From the NCBI GenBank assembly GCA_024227235.1, contig JAAEKY010000522.1, positions 1-51,061 of the forward strand: 51,061 nt of DNA, written 5' to 3'. Origin of the DNA: Desulfobacteraceae bacterium. GTDB lineage: Bacteria; Desulfobacterota; Desulfobacteria; Desulfobacterales; Desulfobacteraceae. This document shows positions 26,360 through 34,446 of the stretch, piece by piece; the stretch's first letter is position 1, and each line of letters opens with the position of its first letter. The notes under the pieces were generated by a model that ran no database searches, was not told the origin of the DNA, and saw only the letters and a list, made by a program, of their open reading frames with translations. Made by a program: the position numbers and the translations under genes.

Positions 26360-27958
26360 TTAACTCCTATTGATCGGCAGGTAAATTGTAAAAACGCTAC
26401 CTTTTCCTATAATGCTGTCAACAGAAATACCGCCTTTGTGGGAATCCATAATATGTTTAACAATTGAAAGCCCAAGCCCGGTTCCTTCGATTTCATATGT
26501 ATCTGAATTATCCACTCGAAAAAACTTCTCAAATATATGATTGATCTCATTTTTTGGGATACCAATTCCGGTATCTGATATACTGCATACAACAAGACCT
26601 TTTTGCTGCATAATGCTGATACTAATCGTTCCCCCCATGGGAGAAAACTTAATACTGTTTGCAATCAAATTGACCAGAACTTCCCGTATTTTGTCTTCAT
26701 CAGCATCAATCAATGGCAACCCTTTTTCAAAATCAGTAAAAATGTCGATATTGACCAATTTAGTTTTAAAAACAGCGATGACGGAATTAACAATATCTTT
26801 TAAAGAAACAGCCGAGTAATTCAGCTCAAACTTTCCAGACTCAATCCTGGATAGATCAAGAAGATTTGTAACAATAGTCGCAAGCCTGTCTGTTTCATTG
26901 TCTATCACCGATAAAAATTGTTCCCTGGTTTGATGGTCATCCGGTTCAACCTGAGTTAATAATGCCTCACTATATGATTTTATAATGCTTAAAGGGGTTC
27001 GCAGTTCATGAGAAACATTGGATACGAATTCTGATTTCATTTCATCAAGCTTTGTCAGCCTTTCAATTTCTTTTGAGGCGGACATATCCCTAAAAATGAA
27101 GATAATACCAATCGTATTTTTATTTTTATCCGTCAGAAGAGATGCGGTGATCCCGACCGTGATATTCACTTCTTTGTAGGGTGAATGATTTACCATTGAT
27201 TCAATAGCAAATCCTTTGCCAGCAATATCGGAAAACATTTCATCAATCTTATTTTTCAAGGTCCCTTTTAAAAATTGCTTATAATGTTTACCCATAACAG
27301 GACTTTTCTTAATGCCTAAAATCGCTGTGGCATTCCGGCTGACCAACGTAACCTCACCCTTCATATTGGTAGCCATAATTCCATTAATAATACTGTCTAA
27401 CATATTGGTCATATAGACATTTGATTTATTAATTTTGGCATATAAATTTTGATTCTCTACAGCGATGGCTGTCTGGGAGGCTAAAAAATTTAAAATTGAA
27501 CTCAGTTTTTGATTATAAATGGCTTTCTCAAATTCTGTGATAATGACCATAAATCCTATTGGATGGTTCGGGCTTTTGATCGGAAGAATGCTGATAATAC
27601 ACTCAGCATTTCGATCCTGGAAATCTGTTAAAACTGTCCATCTACCCTGTTTCATTATCCAATTGATAACTTTTAGATCAGATAATATCCTTTCCTCAAA
27701 TTCTGCTACAACGCCTGAATGATGTGCAATTGAGAAACTCTCATCTTTTTCATTAAACAAATAAATGGTGGCAGATTGATAATTCATTACTTCTTTAACA
27801 ATCGTACAAAAAGTTTCGAAAATATTTTCAAGATCAAACTGAGATATAATTTTTAAAGACAGGTCCTGAAATGTTTCAAATAGATCAATTTGATCGGTTA
27901 GGCTTAAAATGGTCTGGTTTAAAAAATTTTGGTCTTTTTCTAGAGGAATGGTTTTCAT
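26360..27958 (-). CDS. Soluble sensor histidine kinase (GAF, PAS, HisKA, HATPase)
   Basis: A 532-residue kinase without TM helices. It has a GAF domain (about 25-175), a PAS domain (about 180-300), HisKA with FVSNVSHELRTPLSIIKSY, and HATPase with NLIANSIKFSP, DTGIGIP and GTGLGLSIVKH. Cytoplasmic sensing is therefore expected. The start overlaps the stop of the HDOD gene (ATGA), and the receiver gene follows directly. The three genes form one signalling unit. Confidence 0.94.
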   Translation of the reverse strand: MKTIPLEKDQNFLNQTILSLTDQIDLFETFQDLSLKIISQFDLENIFETFCTIVKEVMNYQSATIYLFNEKDESFSIAHHSGVVAEFEERILSDLKVINWIMKQGRWTVLTDFQDRNAECIISILPIKSPNHPIGFMVIITEFEKAIYNQKLSSILNFLASQTAIAVENQNLYAKINKSNVYMTNMLDSIINGIMATNMKGEVTLVSRNATAILGIKKSPVMGKHYKQFLKGTLKNKIDEMFSDIAGKGFAIESMVNHSPYKEVNITVGITASLLTDKNKNTIGIIFIFRDMSASKEIERLTKLDEMKSEFVSNVSHELRTPLSIIKSYSEALLTQVEPDDHQTREQFLSVIDNETDRLATIVTNLLDLSRIESGKFELNYSAVSLKDIVNSVIAVFKTKLVNIDIFTDFEKGLPLIDADEDKIREVLVNLIANSIKFSPMGGTISISIMQQKGLVVCSISDTGIGIPKNEINHIFEKFFRVDNSDTYEIEGTGLGLSIVKHIMDSHKGGISVDSIIGKGSVFTIYLPINRS

Positions 27959-28830
27959 TTGTCTTCTTCTCCTTCATCAAGGAATTCAGTTGCCTTTTTA
28001 AATTCCTTTGTGATTTGAAGACTCATTTGTTTGATTTGATTCGAACTTAAGTCAACCAATTCAAATGCCTTTTTGTTCAGCACAGGCATTATATTATCTC
28101 CACCGCTTCCAATACCGATTCTTCGGCATAAATAATCAGCCACATGAACAATAGAGGCAGTTCGAAATGCATTTAAACTTTCAATAGGAGAATGATGGAA
28201 TTCAACTGCTTTGACCAATGAAGGAGGAAGGCTCCATTTCCCAAGTAATAAAGCACCTACACCCGAATGGTCAAACCCAAATATATCGTTTTCTGCCTGT
28301 GAAATAGTAATATTTTTCTCTTTTGATAATTGAAGGGCCATGATAAATTCATCATGAAAAAAACTATCCAGAATCAATTTACCAAAATCATGAAGCAAGC
28401 CGCACATAAACATTTCTTCTGAATTTGTTATTCCAATGTGTTCAGAAATTTTCTTAGAAATGATACCGCATAATAAGGAATGCTTCCAGAAATCGTTGCG
28501 ATCAAAAAGGGCATTCTCGTCGGATTTAGAAAACCGTTGAATGATTGATGTGGATAAAACAATATTTTTAATATTATTAAGCCCCAATACAACAATGGCA
28601 TAGTTGACGGTTGTAATTTGTCTAGGAAATCCATAATAAGCTGAATTGGCCGTTTTTAATACTTTTGTGGCAAGTGACTGATCCTTGGATATGGCTTCTG
28701 CAATTTCAAAGGCTGTACTGTCGGGATTTTGAGTTAATTTGATAACATTGCTGGCTACTATGGGCAGGGTAGGAAGATTTTTAATTCTTGACAGTCTTTT
28801 TTTCAGTTCCTGGTTTTCCATAGCCCACAT
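27955..28830 (-). CDS. HDOD-domain protein
   Basis: A 291-residue HDOD protein. Landmarks are LPTLPIVASNVIKL near the N terminus and a MCGLLHDFGKLILDSF core, followed by FGFDHSGVGALLLGKW. HDOD proteins are non-catalytic relatives of HD-GYP domains that act in signalling, often with two-component proteins. It leads a tight operon with a kinase and a receiver. Two ATG codons (28830, 28821) are possible and neither has a strong ribosome site. Confidence 0.88.
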   Translation of the reverse strand: MWAMENQELKKRLSRIKNLPTLPIVASNVIKLTQNPDSTAFEIAEAISKDQSLATKVLKTANSAYYGFPRQITTVNYAIVVLGLNNIKNIVLSTSIIQRFSKSDENALFDRNDFWKHSLLCGIISKKISEHIGITNSEEMFMCGLLHDFGKLILDSFFHDEFIMALQLSKEKNITISQAENDIFGFDHSGVGALLLGKWSLPPSLVKAVEFHHSPIESLNAFRTASIVHVADYLCRRIGIGSGGDNIMPVLNKKAFELVDLSSNQIKQMSLQITKEFKKATEFLDEGEEDK

Positions 28831-28869
28831 ATATCAAATAAATAAGGTAATTAACTGGGGGATAACTAA

Positions 28870-28885
28870 ATCCCAATGTTGGGAT
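28870..28885. promoter_or_regulatory. Perfect 16-bp palindrome upstream of the HDOD operon
   Basis: ATCCCAA-TG-TTGGGAT (central TG), 40 bp before the HDOD start and downstream of the DUF2156 gene on the same strand. It could be an operator or part of a terminator. No T-run of useful length follows on the minus strand. Confidence 0.35.
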
Positions 28886-28944
28886 AAACTATTTATGCTC
28901 TAACTGATAATAAAACAAGCCGTTTTCAAAAGCAATGGAATTAA

Positions 28945-29877
28945 CTACTTTTGTGAGGTGAAAATCAAACTATATGGTGTGACCAATTTTTCAGGATCGT
29001 ACGACATCTTTGCCTGTCGAAGGCCTTTAATACCAAGGTCTTGTTCTCTATTGAGATATTGACATTTACTTTTTAAATATATGGCAGTTTCTTGATTAAT
29101 CACCTGAGCTGCCCCTTTAAAATCCATACTAAATTTCTCAAACTGGATATCATATGTTGAATACGGTAATTGACTGAAAATCGAGAATGCGACGACCTTA
29201 TTTCCAATAGTTAAGACAATTCCTTCTAAATCCAACCGGTCAAAGTGATCAAATGACTCTCGCATGGCACTAAACTCTTGCTCAAGGGTTTTTGAGGGTG
29301 TTTGGTTCTGTATATATAGACTTTTCGCAAAATCTAAAGCTTTATATTTGAAATCTCCTTCCAACCGGTGAACTTTATAATCTGGGTAGGAACGTTTAAA
29401 CTGCGAAATCAAATTTCGTTTTTTATGAAGTTTTTTCCCGGTAAGCTCACAAAGCTTGTCGGCGTCATAAATATATTCTGAGTCATTACGTTCTTTCTTA
29501 ACCAGATAATAGTCTTTAATTTTTGGAAATTTTTTCACATACTCTGAAGTAAAAAGACAAAAATTTGGACTCAGCCCCTCCTGAGTTAATTTCCTAGATA
29601 AAATGACAAGTTCACCCGGTGAGAATTCTTTGCCTAAAGGCATAAATGCGCATTGGGAGATCCCATCATATATTAAAAGCCGTTCCTGATACAAGGCCCA
29701 GGAAAACTTGCATGCATTCTGCCAGGCAAACAGGTTTGAAAAATTATACTCGCATGACCCAGGCTTAAATGTATCAACATAAGCGTTAACCATTTCCATG
29801 TCGTTTAAGGAGAACCTATTAAATGCAAAGCGTTCATGGCTCTGTGGGTTTTGTAAAACTGACTCTATTACAGCCAT
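28945..29877 (-). CDS. DUF2156 (phosphatidylglycerol lysyltransferase C-terminal-like) protein
   Basis: A 310-residue soluble protein with the two-lobed GNAT-like pattern of DUF2156: CEYNFSNLFAWQNACKFSWA in the first lobe, KLHKKRNLISQFKRSYPDY in the middle, and DLGIKGLRQAKMSYDPEKLV at the end. DUF2156 is the catalytic fold of MprF-type aminoacyl-lipid synthases, but this protein lacks the TM flippase part, so lipid aminoacylation is not implied. It begins 1 bp after the GNAT gene, behind speD and speE, suggesting modification of an amine or lipid. The substrate is unknown. Confidence 0.8.
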   Translation of the reverse strand: MAVIESVLQNPQSHERFAFNRFSLNDMEMVNAYVDTFKPGSCEYNFSNLFAWQNACKFSWALYQERLLIYDGISQCAFMPLGKEFSPGELVILSRKLTQEGLSPNFCLFTSEYVKKFPKIKDYYLVKKERNDSEYIYDADKLCELTGKKLHKKRNLISQFKRSYPDYKVHRLEGDFKYKALDFAKSLYIQNQTPSKTLEQEFSAMRESFDHFDRLDLEGIVLTIGNKVVAFSIFSQLPYSTYDIQFEKFSMDFKGAAQVINQETAIYLKSKCQYLNREQDLGIKGLRQAKMSYDPEKLVTPYSLIFTSQK

Positions 29878-29878
29878 T

Positions 29879-30310
29879 TTATACCCCTTTATATTTTAAT
29901 GGAATATGATCTTTAAGTATATCAAATCCCAGTTCCCTATAAAACGACGTGGTGCCTGGTTGAGCAATAACGCCTATCCAGTCAACATTATTCTCTTTTA
30001 ATTTTTCTAATAATAGTTGAATAATTTTTTTCCCAATGCCTTTGCCCCTATATGCTTTTAACACTGCAACATCCTGGATATAAGCATCACTTACCATATC
30101 GGAAAGGGCACGCCCCATTCCAATAATCTTTTTTCCTGAAAAAGCCCCTGCAAACACTGCAGAATCTTTTACAACGTTATCTAAAAAATCAGAGGGATTA
30201 TCATAGGAAGATTCCCACCATCCTGCTTCTTTGTAAAGCTGAATCAAATCCTTTTTTGATACGGATTTAATAATTTTAATTTTGAATTCAATTGAGGATT
30301 TTTTTTGCAT
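29879..30310 (-). CDS. GNAT-family N-acetyltransferase
   Basis: A 143-residue acetyltransferase with the acetyl-CoA loop LKAYRGKGIGKKII, the preceding strand YIQDVAVL, and a closing FYRELGFDIL typical of small GNAT enzymes. It lies between speE and the DUF2156 gene on the same strand, which raises the possibility that it acetylates a polyamine or related amine. The fold is secure; the substrate is a guess. Confidence 0.85.
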   Translation of the reverse strand: MQKKSSIEFKIKIIKSVSKKDLIQLYKEAGWWESSYDNPSDFLDNVVKDSAVFAGAFSGKKIIGMGRALSDMVSDAYIQDVAVLKAYRGKGIGKKIIQLLLEKLKENNVDWIGVIAQPGTTSFYRELGFDILKDHIPLKYKGV

Positions 30311-30326
30311 AATTAAATCTTATTGG

Positions 30327-31193
30327 TTATGCATCATCAAACATTTTTTCGGCAAAATAAGGCATAACAAATGATGCTTCGTGAATTTGAGGTGTATAAT
30401 ATTTTAATTGCTTTTGAAAATCCTGGGTTATTTTTCGGCACGGTTTTTTTAGTTCCAGACCTAAAGATCCTAAACAAATTCCGATATGGCCGCCCGGATA
30501 TGTGGGAACAAGGAAATAGGAATATGCCTGAACAGCAAACAATTCTTTTGTAATCTTCATCAGATTGGCAACACACTCTTTATGCAAAAAAAAGGATTCA
30601 CCCTGTGTCGCAATTAATCCATTGGGTTTAAGGGCTTTTTTCAATCCTTCATAAAACGGTCGTTCGAATAAAGCCTCGCCCGGGCCTATAGGGTCAGAGG
30701 AATCAACAATAATTACATCATATCTGCCTTTTTGATTCTGAACAAAAATATTGCCATCTGCTATATGAACCCTGACTCTTGGATCATCAAACCCGCAGGC
30801 AAGGTCTGGTAAAAATTTTTTAGAGACCTCAATGACCGTTTCATCAATTTCACAAAAATCAATCCGTTCCACACAATCATGACGGCCAACTTCTCTCAAA
30901 ATCCCTCCATCGCCACCGCCGATAACCAGGACATCTTTAGGATGAGGATGAGCAAATAAAGGAATATGTGAAAGCATTTCCTGATAGGCGAACTCATCAG
31001 ATTGGGTCAACTGAATAATCCCGTCTAAAACAAGCATTTTCCCATGGTTCTTAGTTTGGAATAGATCAATCTGTTGAAATTTACTTTTTTGGCTGTATAA
31101 GACGTCTTCTATCTCAAGAGATAAGGATATCCCCGGCCACATTGGACAAATTTCTGAGAACCAGCCATCTATAATTTTACTATAATTTTTCAT
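30327..31193 (-). CDS. speE: Spermidine synthase-type aminopropyltransferase
   Basis: A 288-residue enzyme that transfers the aminopropyl group of decarboxylated S-adenosylmethionine to an amine, normally putrescine to give spermidine. Motifs seen: YQEMLSHIPLFAHPHPK, the nucleotide loop VIGGGDGGILREV, acidic DSSDPIGPGEALF, and PTYPGGHIG. Full-length and apparently intact. It lies 78 bp behind the SpeD-type gene, which would supply the aminopropyl donor. The motifs do not say whether putrescine, agmatine or another amine is used. Confidence 0.93.
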   Translation of the reverse strand: MKNYSKIIDGWFSEICPMWPGISLSLEIEDVLYSQKSKFQQIDLFQTKNHGKMLVLDGIIQLTQSDEFAYQEMLSHIPLFAHPHPKDVLVIGGGDGGILREVGRHDCVERIDFCEIDETVIEVSKKFLPDLACGFDDPRVRVHIADGNIFVQNQKGRYDVIIVDSSDPIGPGEALFERPFYEGLKKALKPNGLIATQGESFFLHKECVANLMKITKELFAVQAYSYFLVPTYPGGHIGICLGSLGLELKKPCRKITQDFQKQLKYYTPQIHEASFVMPYFAEKMFDDA

Positions 31194-31271
31194 TTTTTAA
31201 TATAGTATTTAAGTTAACGTCTGTTGAACTTTATCCCAATTTTGCAACATTATGTTTTATATTTGCTAAGA

Positions 31272-32108
31272 TTACTGCCTTAAAGCGATCTGCATTTTAT
31301 AGTGATCACCTTTAAAAAAAGATGTCGCAAATTCAGCGACCTCTCGAGGCTCATAAAATTTACAACTGAATACATCCAGGTAGACCCCATTTGATGCGTT
31401 TGCAAAATGCCCTGAAATTAAAGAGGTTTCGATAAGCTGTGTCATACTAAATCCCTCTACTCTTTCATCTTCTCCAAAATGGACCACCTGGCATTCACCA
31501 AAACGTTTCATATCAATCAGATCGCACAATTGATAAACAAATTGTTCAATGGTATTTGCATCTTGGATCATCTGAGGATCACATTCATATACATCAACAG
31601 ATGTTAAAACACCCCAGGGATTTTTCTTTTCATACTCTTTTCTCCAGGAGATCGGATAGATCTTTGAATTTTTAATAATCTGACCCACTTCTTTTTGCTC
31701 GAAAGGTTTGGAAATAATGCCTCGATTTTGGTCAGAAGAAATGACAACATTTTCAGACTCAAAAGAATCCTTCATGGAATTGATGGCAACTTCCAGATCT
31801 ATATTATCACCACAGGTAAATATATCCACAGCTGCATAATCGTGTTCTGGCCATGCATGCACAGTAAAATGCGATTCCGCAATAATAACAACCCCACTGA
31901 TTCCTTGGGGTTCAAATTTATGAAAAGAGGAGTTGATAATGGTTGCCCCACTGTCTTTGGCTGCTTTTAATAATGCATTCTCAACCAAATTTTTGCTTAA
32001 AAGAATTTTTTCTCCACATTCGTAATATTCAATGGTCAGCTGTCTACCCAAAGCAAAAGAACCATCTTTTTGAGTATCGCCAACAAATTTTCTATTTTTT
32101 TCAAGCAT
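31272..32108 (-). CDS. speD: S-adenosylmethionine decarboxylase proenzyme, apparent tandem two-domain fusion
   Basis: A pyruvoyl enzyme, 278 residues, that makes decarboxylated AdoMet for SpeE. Residues 19-125 look like a short bacterial AdoMetDC (usually about 125 residues): FHKFEPQGISGVVIIAESHF with self-cleavage Ser79, His84 and Cys99, the spacing of known class 1b enzymes. Residues 165-278 look like a second, diverged copy: VDVYEC aligns with IEYYEC, and at an offset of exactly 150 Ser229, His234 and Cys249 fall on Ser79, His84 and Cys99, with YLDVFSC matching AVDIFTC. Bacterial short SpeD proteins are separate homodimer subunits, so this looks like a fused duplication. Whether the second half is processed or catalytic is unknown. 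GGAGA precedes the ATG. Confidence 0.85.
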   Translation of the reverse strand: MLEKNRKFVGDTQKDGSFALGRQLTIEYYECGEKILLSKNLVENALLKAAKDSGATIINSSFHKFEPQGISGVVIIAESHFTVHAWPEHDYAAVDIFTCGDNIDLEVAINSMKDSFESENVVISSDQNRGIISKPFEQKEVGQIIKNSKIYPISWRKEYEKKNPWGVLTSVDVYECDPQMIQDANTIEQFVYQLCDLIDMKRFGECQVVHFGEDERVEGFSMTQLIETSLISGHFANASNGVYLDVFSCKFYEPREVAEFATSFFKGDHYKMQIALRQ

Positions 32109-32252
32109 TAACGCTGTCTCCAGTTATCAATAAGAATATCCGATAAATAGCCATATCTGATACATCTCCAAAAGCAGTAGAACAAAAAAAAATTACTGCG
32201 AATAAAGATAAATCCTAAATACTGAATTTCAAGGGCAGAAAAGTTTTAGGAA

Positions 32253-32384
32253 TTTTCCCCAATTTTGCAAACATCTGTGGGGTTCCATATCCAAAGTAGA
32301 AAGGGTGCCGTAGTAATCATTTACATCAAACCCTTGATACTGAAGGAGATGGGATCCCACAGATGTTCCAGTTGGGTAAAAAAA
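32253..32384. repeat. Long imperfect inverted repeat (hairpin element)
   Basis: Arms 32270-32292 and 32345-32367 match at 20 of 23 positions (both start AACATCTGTGGG when read outward to inward). Inner arms 32295-32306 and 32130+200 (32330-32341) match at 10 of 12, and outer flanks (TTTTCCCCAA and TTGGGTAAAA) also pair. The whole can fold into one long stem with a loop of about 23 nt. It lies about 150 bp upstream of speD. Confidence 0.7.
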
Positions 32385-32501
32385 CATGACAATAAATTGG
32401 TACCTTCAAGAACCCACTAAAACTTTGCTTCCTGAAAATCCGTAACAAAAGCGGATTTTGCTTTGTAATTACTATTTTTATTGATCCCTGTCATGTTTTT
32501 T
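32379..32501. repeat. 12-bp terminal inverted repeats bounding a 123-bp unit
   Basis: AAAAAACATGAC at 32379-32390 and its exact inverse GTCATGTTTTTT at 32490-32501. Inside is a smaller perfect hairpin, AAAATCCG (32435-32442) with CGGATTTT (32452-32459). This is the layout of a small non-autonomous element, but no target-site duplication is evident. Confidence 0.55.
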
Positions 32502-32536
32502 AGGTCTGACCTTTAGGTTATGTAAGATTGGGGGAA

Positions 32537-33235
32537 TTAATATGTTTCCATCATTGAATTAAATCTTGCAAACTCTGTATCTGTCGGCTTGTTCTTTTCT
32601 TTTAACTTATTTATCATGGTATCGGCATTAAATCTTATATAAGGGTTTACTTTTAATTCATCATCCAATGTCGATACAACCAATTGTGGATTATACTTTT
32701 TAATATATTCATCAAAATATGGGTTGTCTTCTTCAATCGTTTTTGCAATTTGAATAGATTCGATTACATAATCGTGCCCCCCATACACTTTTATACCTTT
32801 TGGCAAAGAAATCAGCCGTTTTAAAGAATTAAAGAAACCATTCATATCTCCAGAAAAACAATTGCCAATGGTTCCATTAAATAAGGTATCTCCTGTTACT
32901 AAAAAATCATTAACCTTAAAGGTGACCGAGTCTTCGGTATGACCGGGGGTATAAAGCACCTCTAAAACCTCATTATCAAGTGATATGGTTTGATCTGACT
33001 TGATCTTTGTGCAGTCAATAAATTGGGCATCTGTTTTATTAAGAAGTGCCTCATTGCCGGGCATATGATCATAATGTGAATGGGTATTGGTAACATATTT
33101 AATTTGAATATTTTTCTTTTGAGCAAAAGCCAATACATCTTCTACTGCACCGGCATCAATAGCAACACCTTGGCTTGTTGAATATACAAAATACCCTAGA
33201 TTATCGGTTGAATATTTAAATTGTTTGATAAACAT
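32537..33235 (-). CDS. Metallo-beta-lactamase-fold hydrolase (glyoxalase II-like)
   Basis: A 232-residue hydrolase with the metal motif THSHYDHMPG (HxHxDH), the later TPGHTEDS and VTGDTLF elements, and YGGHDYV near the end. The pattern resembles glyoxalase II-type thioester hydrolases. An alternative is another MBL enzyme such as a lactonase or persulfide dioxygenase. It lies behind proB on the same strand (74 bp), with GGAG before the ATG. The substrate is not predictable. Confidence 0.88.
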   Translation of the reverse strand: MFIKQFKYSTDNLGYFVYSTSQGVAIDAGAVEDVLAFAQKKNIQIKYVTNTHSHYDHMPGNEALLNKTDAQFIDCTKIKSDQTISLDNEVLEVLYTPGHTEDSVTFKVNDFLVTGDTLFNGTIGNCFSGDMNGFFNSLKRLISLPKGIKVYGGHDYVIESIQIAKTIEEDNPYFDEYIKKYNPQLVVSTLDDELKVNPYIRFNADTMINKLKEKNKPTDTEFARFNSMMETY

Positions 33236-33309
33236 GAGAACTCCAAATTTAATGGTTATAATTCACTACCTTAATAAGCATTGTTAATAGTGTTATGAAA
33301 TATCCGGGT

Positions 33310-34437
33310 TCAGCAATCGTCTGTTATTACAAGATTGTTTCGGTGAATGATTTCATCATAATGTTTGCCCCCAAGACATCCTTCTATCTGAAATGTTTTT
33401 AATCCTTTTATCAAATTGATATCTGAAGACCTATAATTAACAAGGCCAGTTCCAATGATTTCATTAGCAGATGTTTTAAAAGAAACAGCAGCACCTTCTT
33501 CGAAATTTCCTTCTACTGCTGTAACCCCTATTGGCAGCAAGCTTTTCCCTTTTTCCCTGACCGCACGAACCGCTCCATCATCAATTATAAGGCTGCCTTT
33601 CGGGGCAAGCGTATATGCGATCCAACATTTTCTACTGGGCATCTTTTCTTCTTTTGGGACAAAGTAGCTGCCGTGCACTTCCCCATCAAAAAATCTTAAT
33701 AAAGCATTTTTTGTATTCCCTCTTGCCACAATCATAGGAATCCCTGCTGCAGTCACCTTCTGTGCTGCCTGAATTTTGCTTAACATACCCCCAGTGCCCA
33801 ATGTCCCTGGAATGTGACTTGCAAATTCTTCTATTTCTTTTTTTATGGTTGTCACTTTTGGAATCAGCTTGGCATCGGAAAATAGCCTTGGATCTTTGTC
33901 ATACAACCCATCAATATCAGTCAGAATAAAAAGGAAATCTGCATCCATTAGAAGCGTAATCATAGCAGCAAGATTGTCATTATCCCCCAATTTAATTTCT
34001 TCTATCATTATTGTATCGTTTTCATTAATGATCGGCACTACTTTCCAATCAATAAGGGTATATAAGGCGTTTCTTGCATTAAGATATCGTTTCCGATTGT
34101 TTAAATCTTCACTCGTTAAAAGAATCTGGGCAACCTTTTTGTCATTTTGCGCAAAACTCTTTTCATAAGCATTCATCAACCCACTTTGACCAATGGCTGA
34201 TATTGCCTGACGTTTTGGGATTTCATCCGGACGGCGTTCCATTTTCATTTTCCTAAGACCTGCCGCCATCGCTCCCGATGATATCAGAATCACCTCAATT
34301 CCATTGTCCATTAGAGAGCTGATTTGATCTGATATGGACTCAATGACCTCTAAATTCAAGCTGTTCTTTGCGGTGATCACATTACTGCCCAACTTCACAA
34401 CAACCCGCTTTGCATTAATCAATCGCTGCTTCGGCAT
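33310..34437 (-). CDS. proB: Glutamate 5-kinase
   Basis: Phosphorylates glutamate with ATP, the first step of proline synthesis. The 375-residue protein has the amino-acid kinase fold (VVVKLGSNVIT, ILISSGAMAAG, NENDTIMIEEIKLGDNDNLA, GTGGMLSKIQAA) followed by a C-terminal PUA domain (about 280-360). Length is normal. It starts 9 bp after the proA stop with an AAGGA site, so the two are one operon in the order A-B, the reverse of the common B-A order. Confidence 0.96.
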   Translation of the reverse strand: MPKQRLINAKRVVVKLGSNVITAKNSLNLEVIESISDQISSLMDNGIEVILISSGAMAAGLRKMKMERRPDEIPKRQAISAIGQSGLMNAYEKSFAQNDKKVAQILLTSEDLNNRKRYLNARNALYTLIDWKVVPIINENDTIMIEEIKLGDNDNLAAMITLLMDADFLFILTDIDGLYDKDPRLFSDAKLIPKVTTIKKEIEEFASHIPGTLGTGGMLSKIQAAQKVTAAGIPMIVARGNTKNALLRFFDGEVHGSYFVPKEEKMPSRKCWIAYTLAPKGSLIIDDGAVRAVREKGKSLLPIGVTAVEGNFEEGAAVSFKTSANEIIGTGLVNYRSSDINLIKGLKTFQIEGCLGGKHYDEIIHRNNLVITDDC

Positions 34438-34446
34438 ATCATGTCC

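Larger units (their letters stand above)
32109..32536. other. 428-bp gap with long inverted repeats
   Basis: Holds two adjoining inverted-repeat structures (32253-32384 and 32379-32501), described separately. Read on the minus strand there is a frame of 52 codons starting near 32389, without a ribosome site, overlapping the first structure. Otherwise nothing recognised. Confidence 0.5.
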
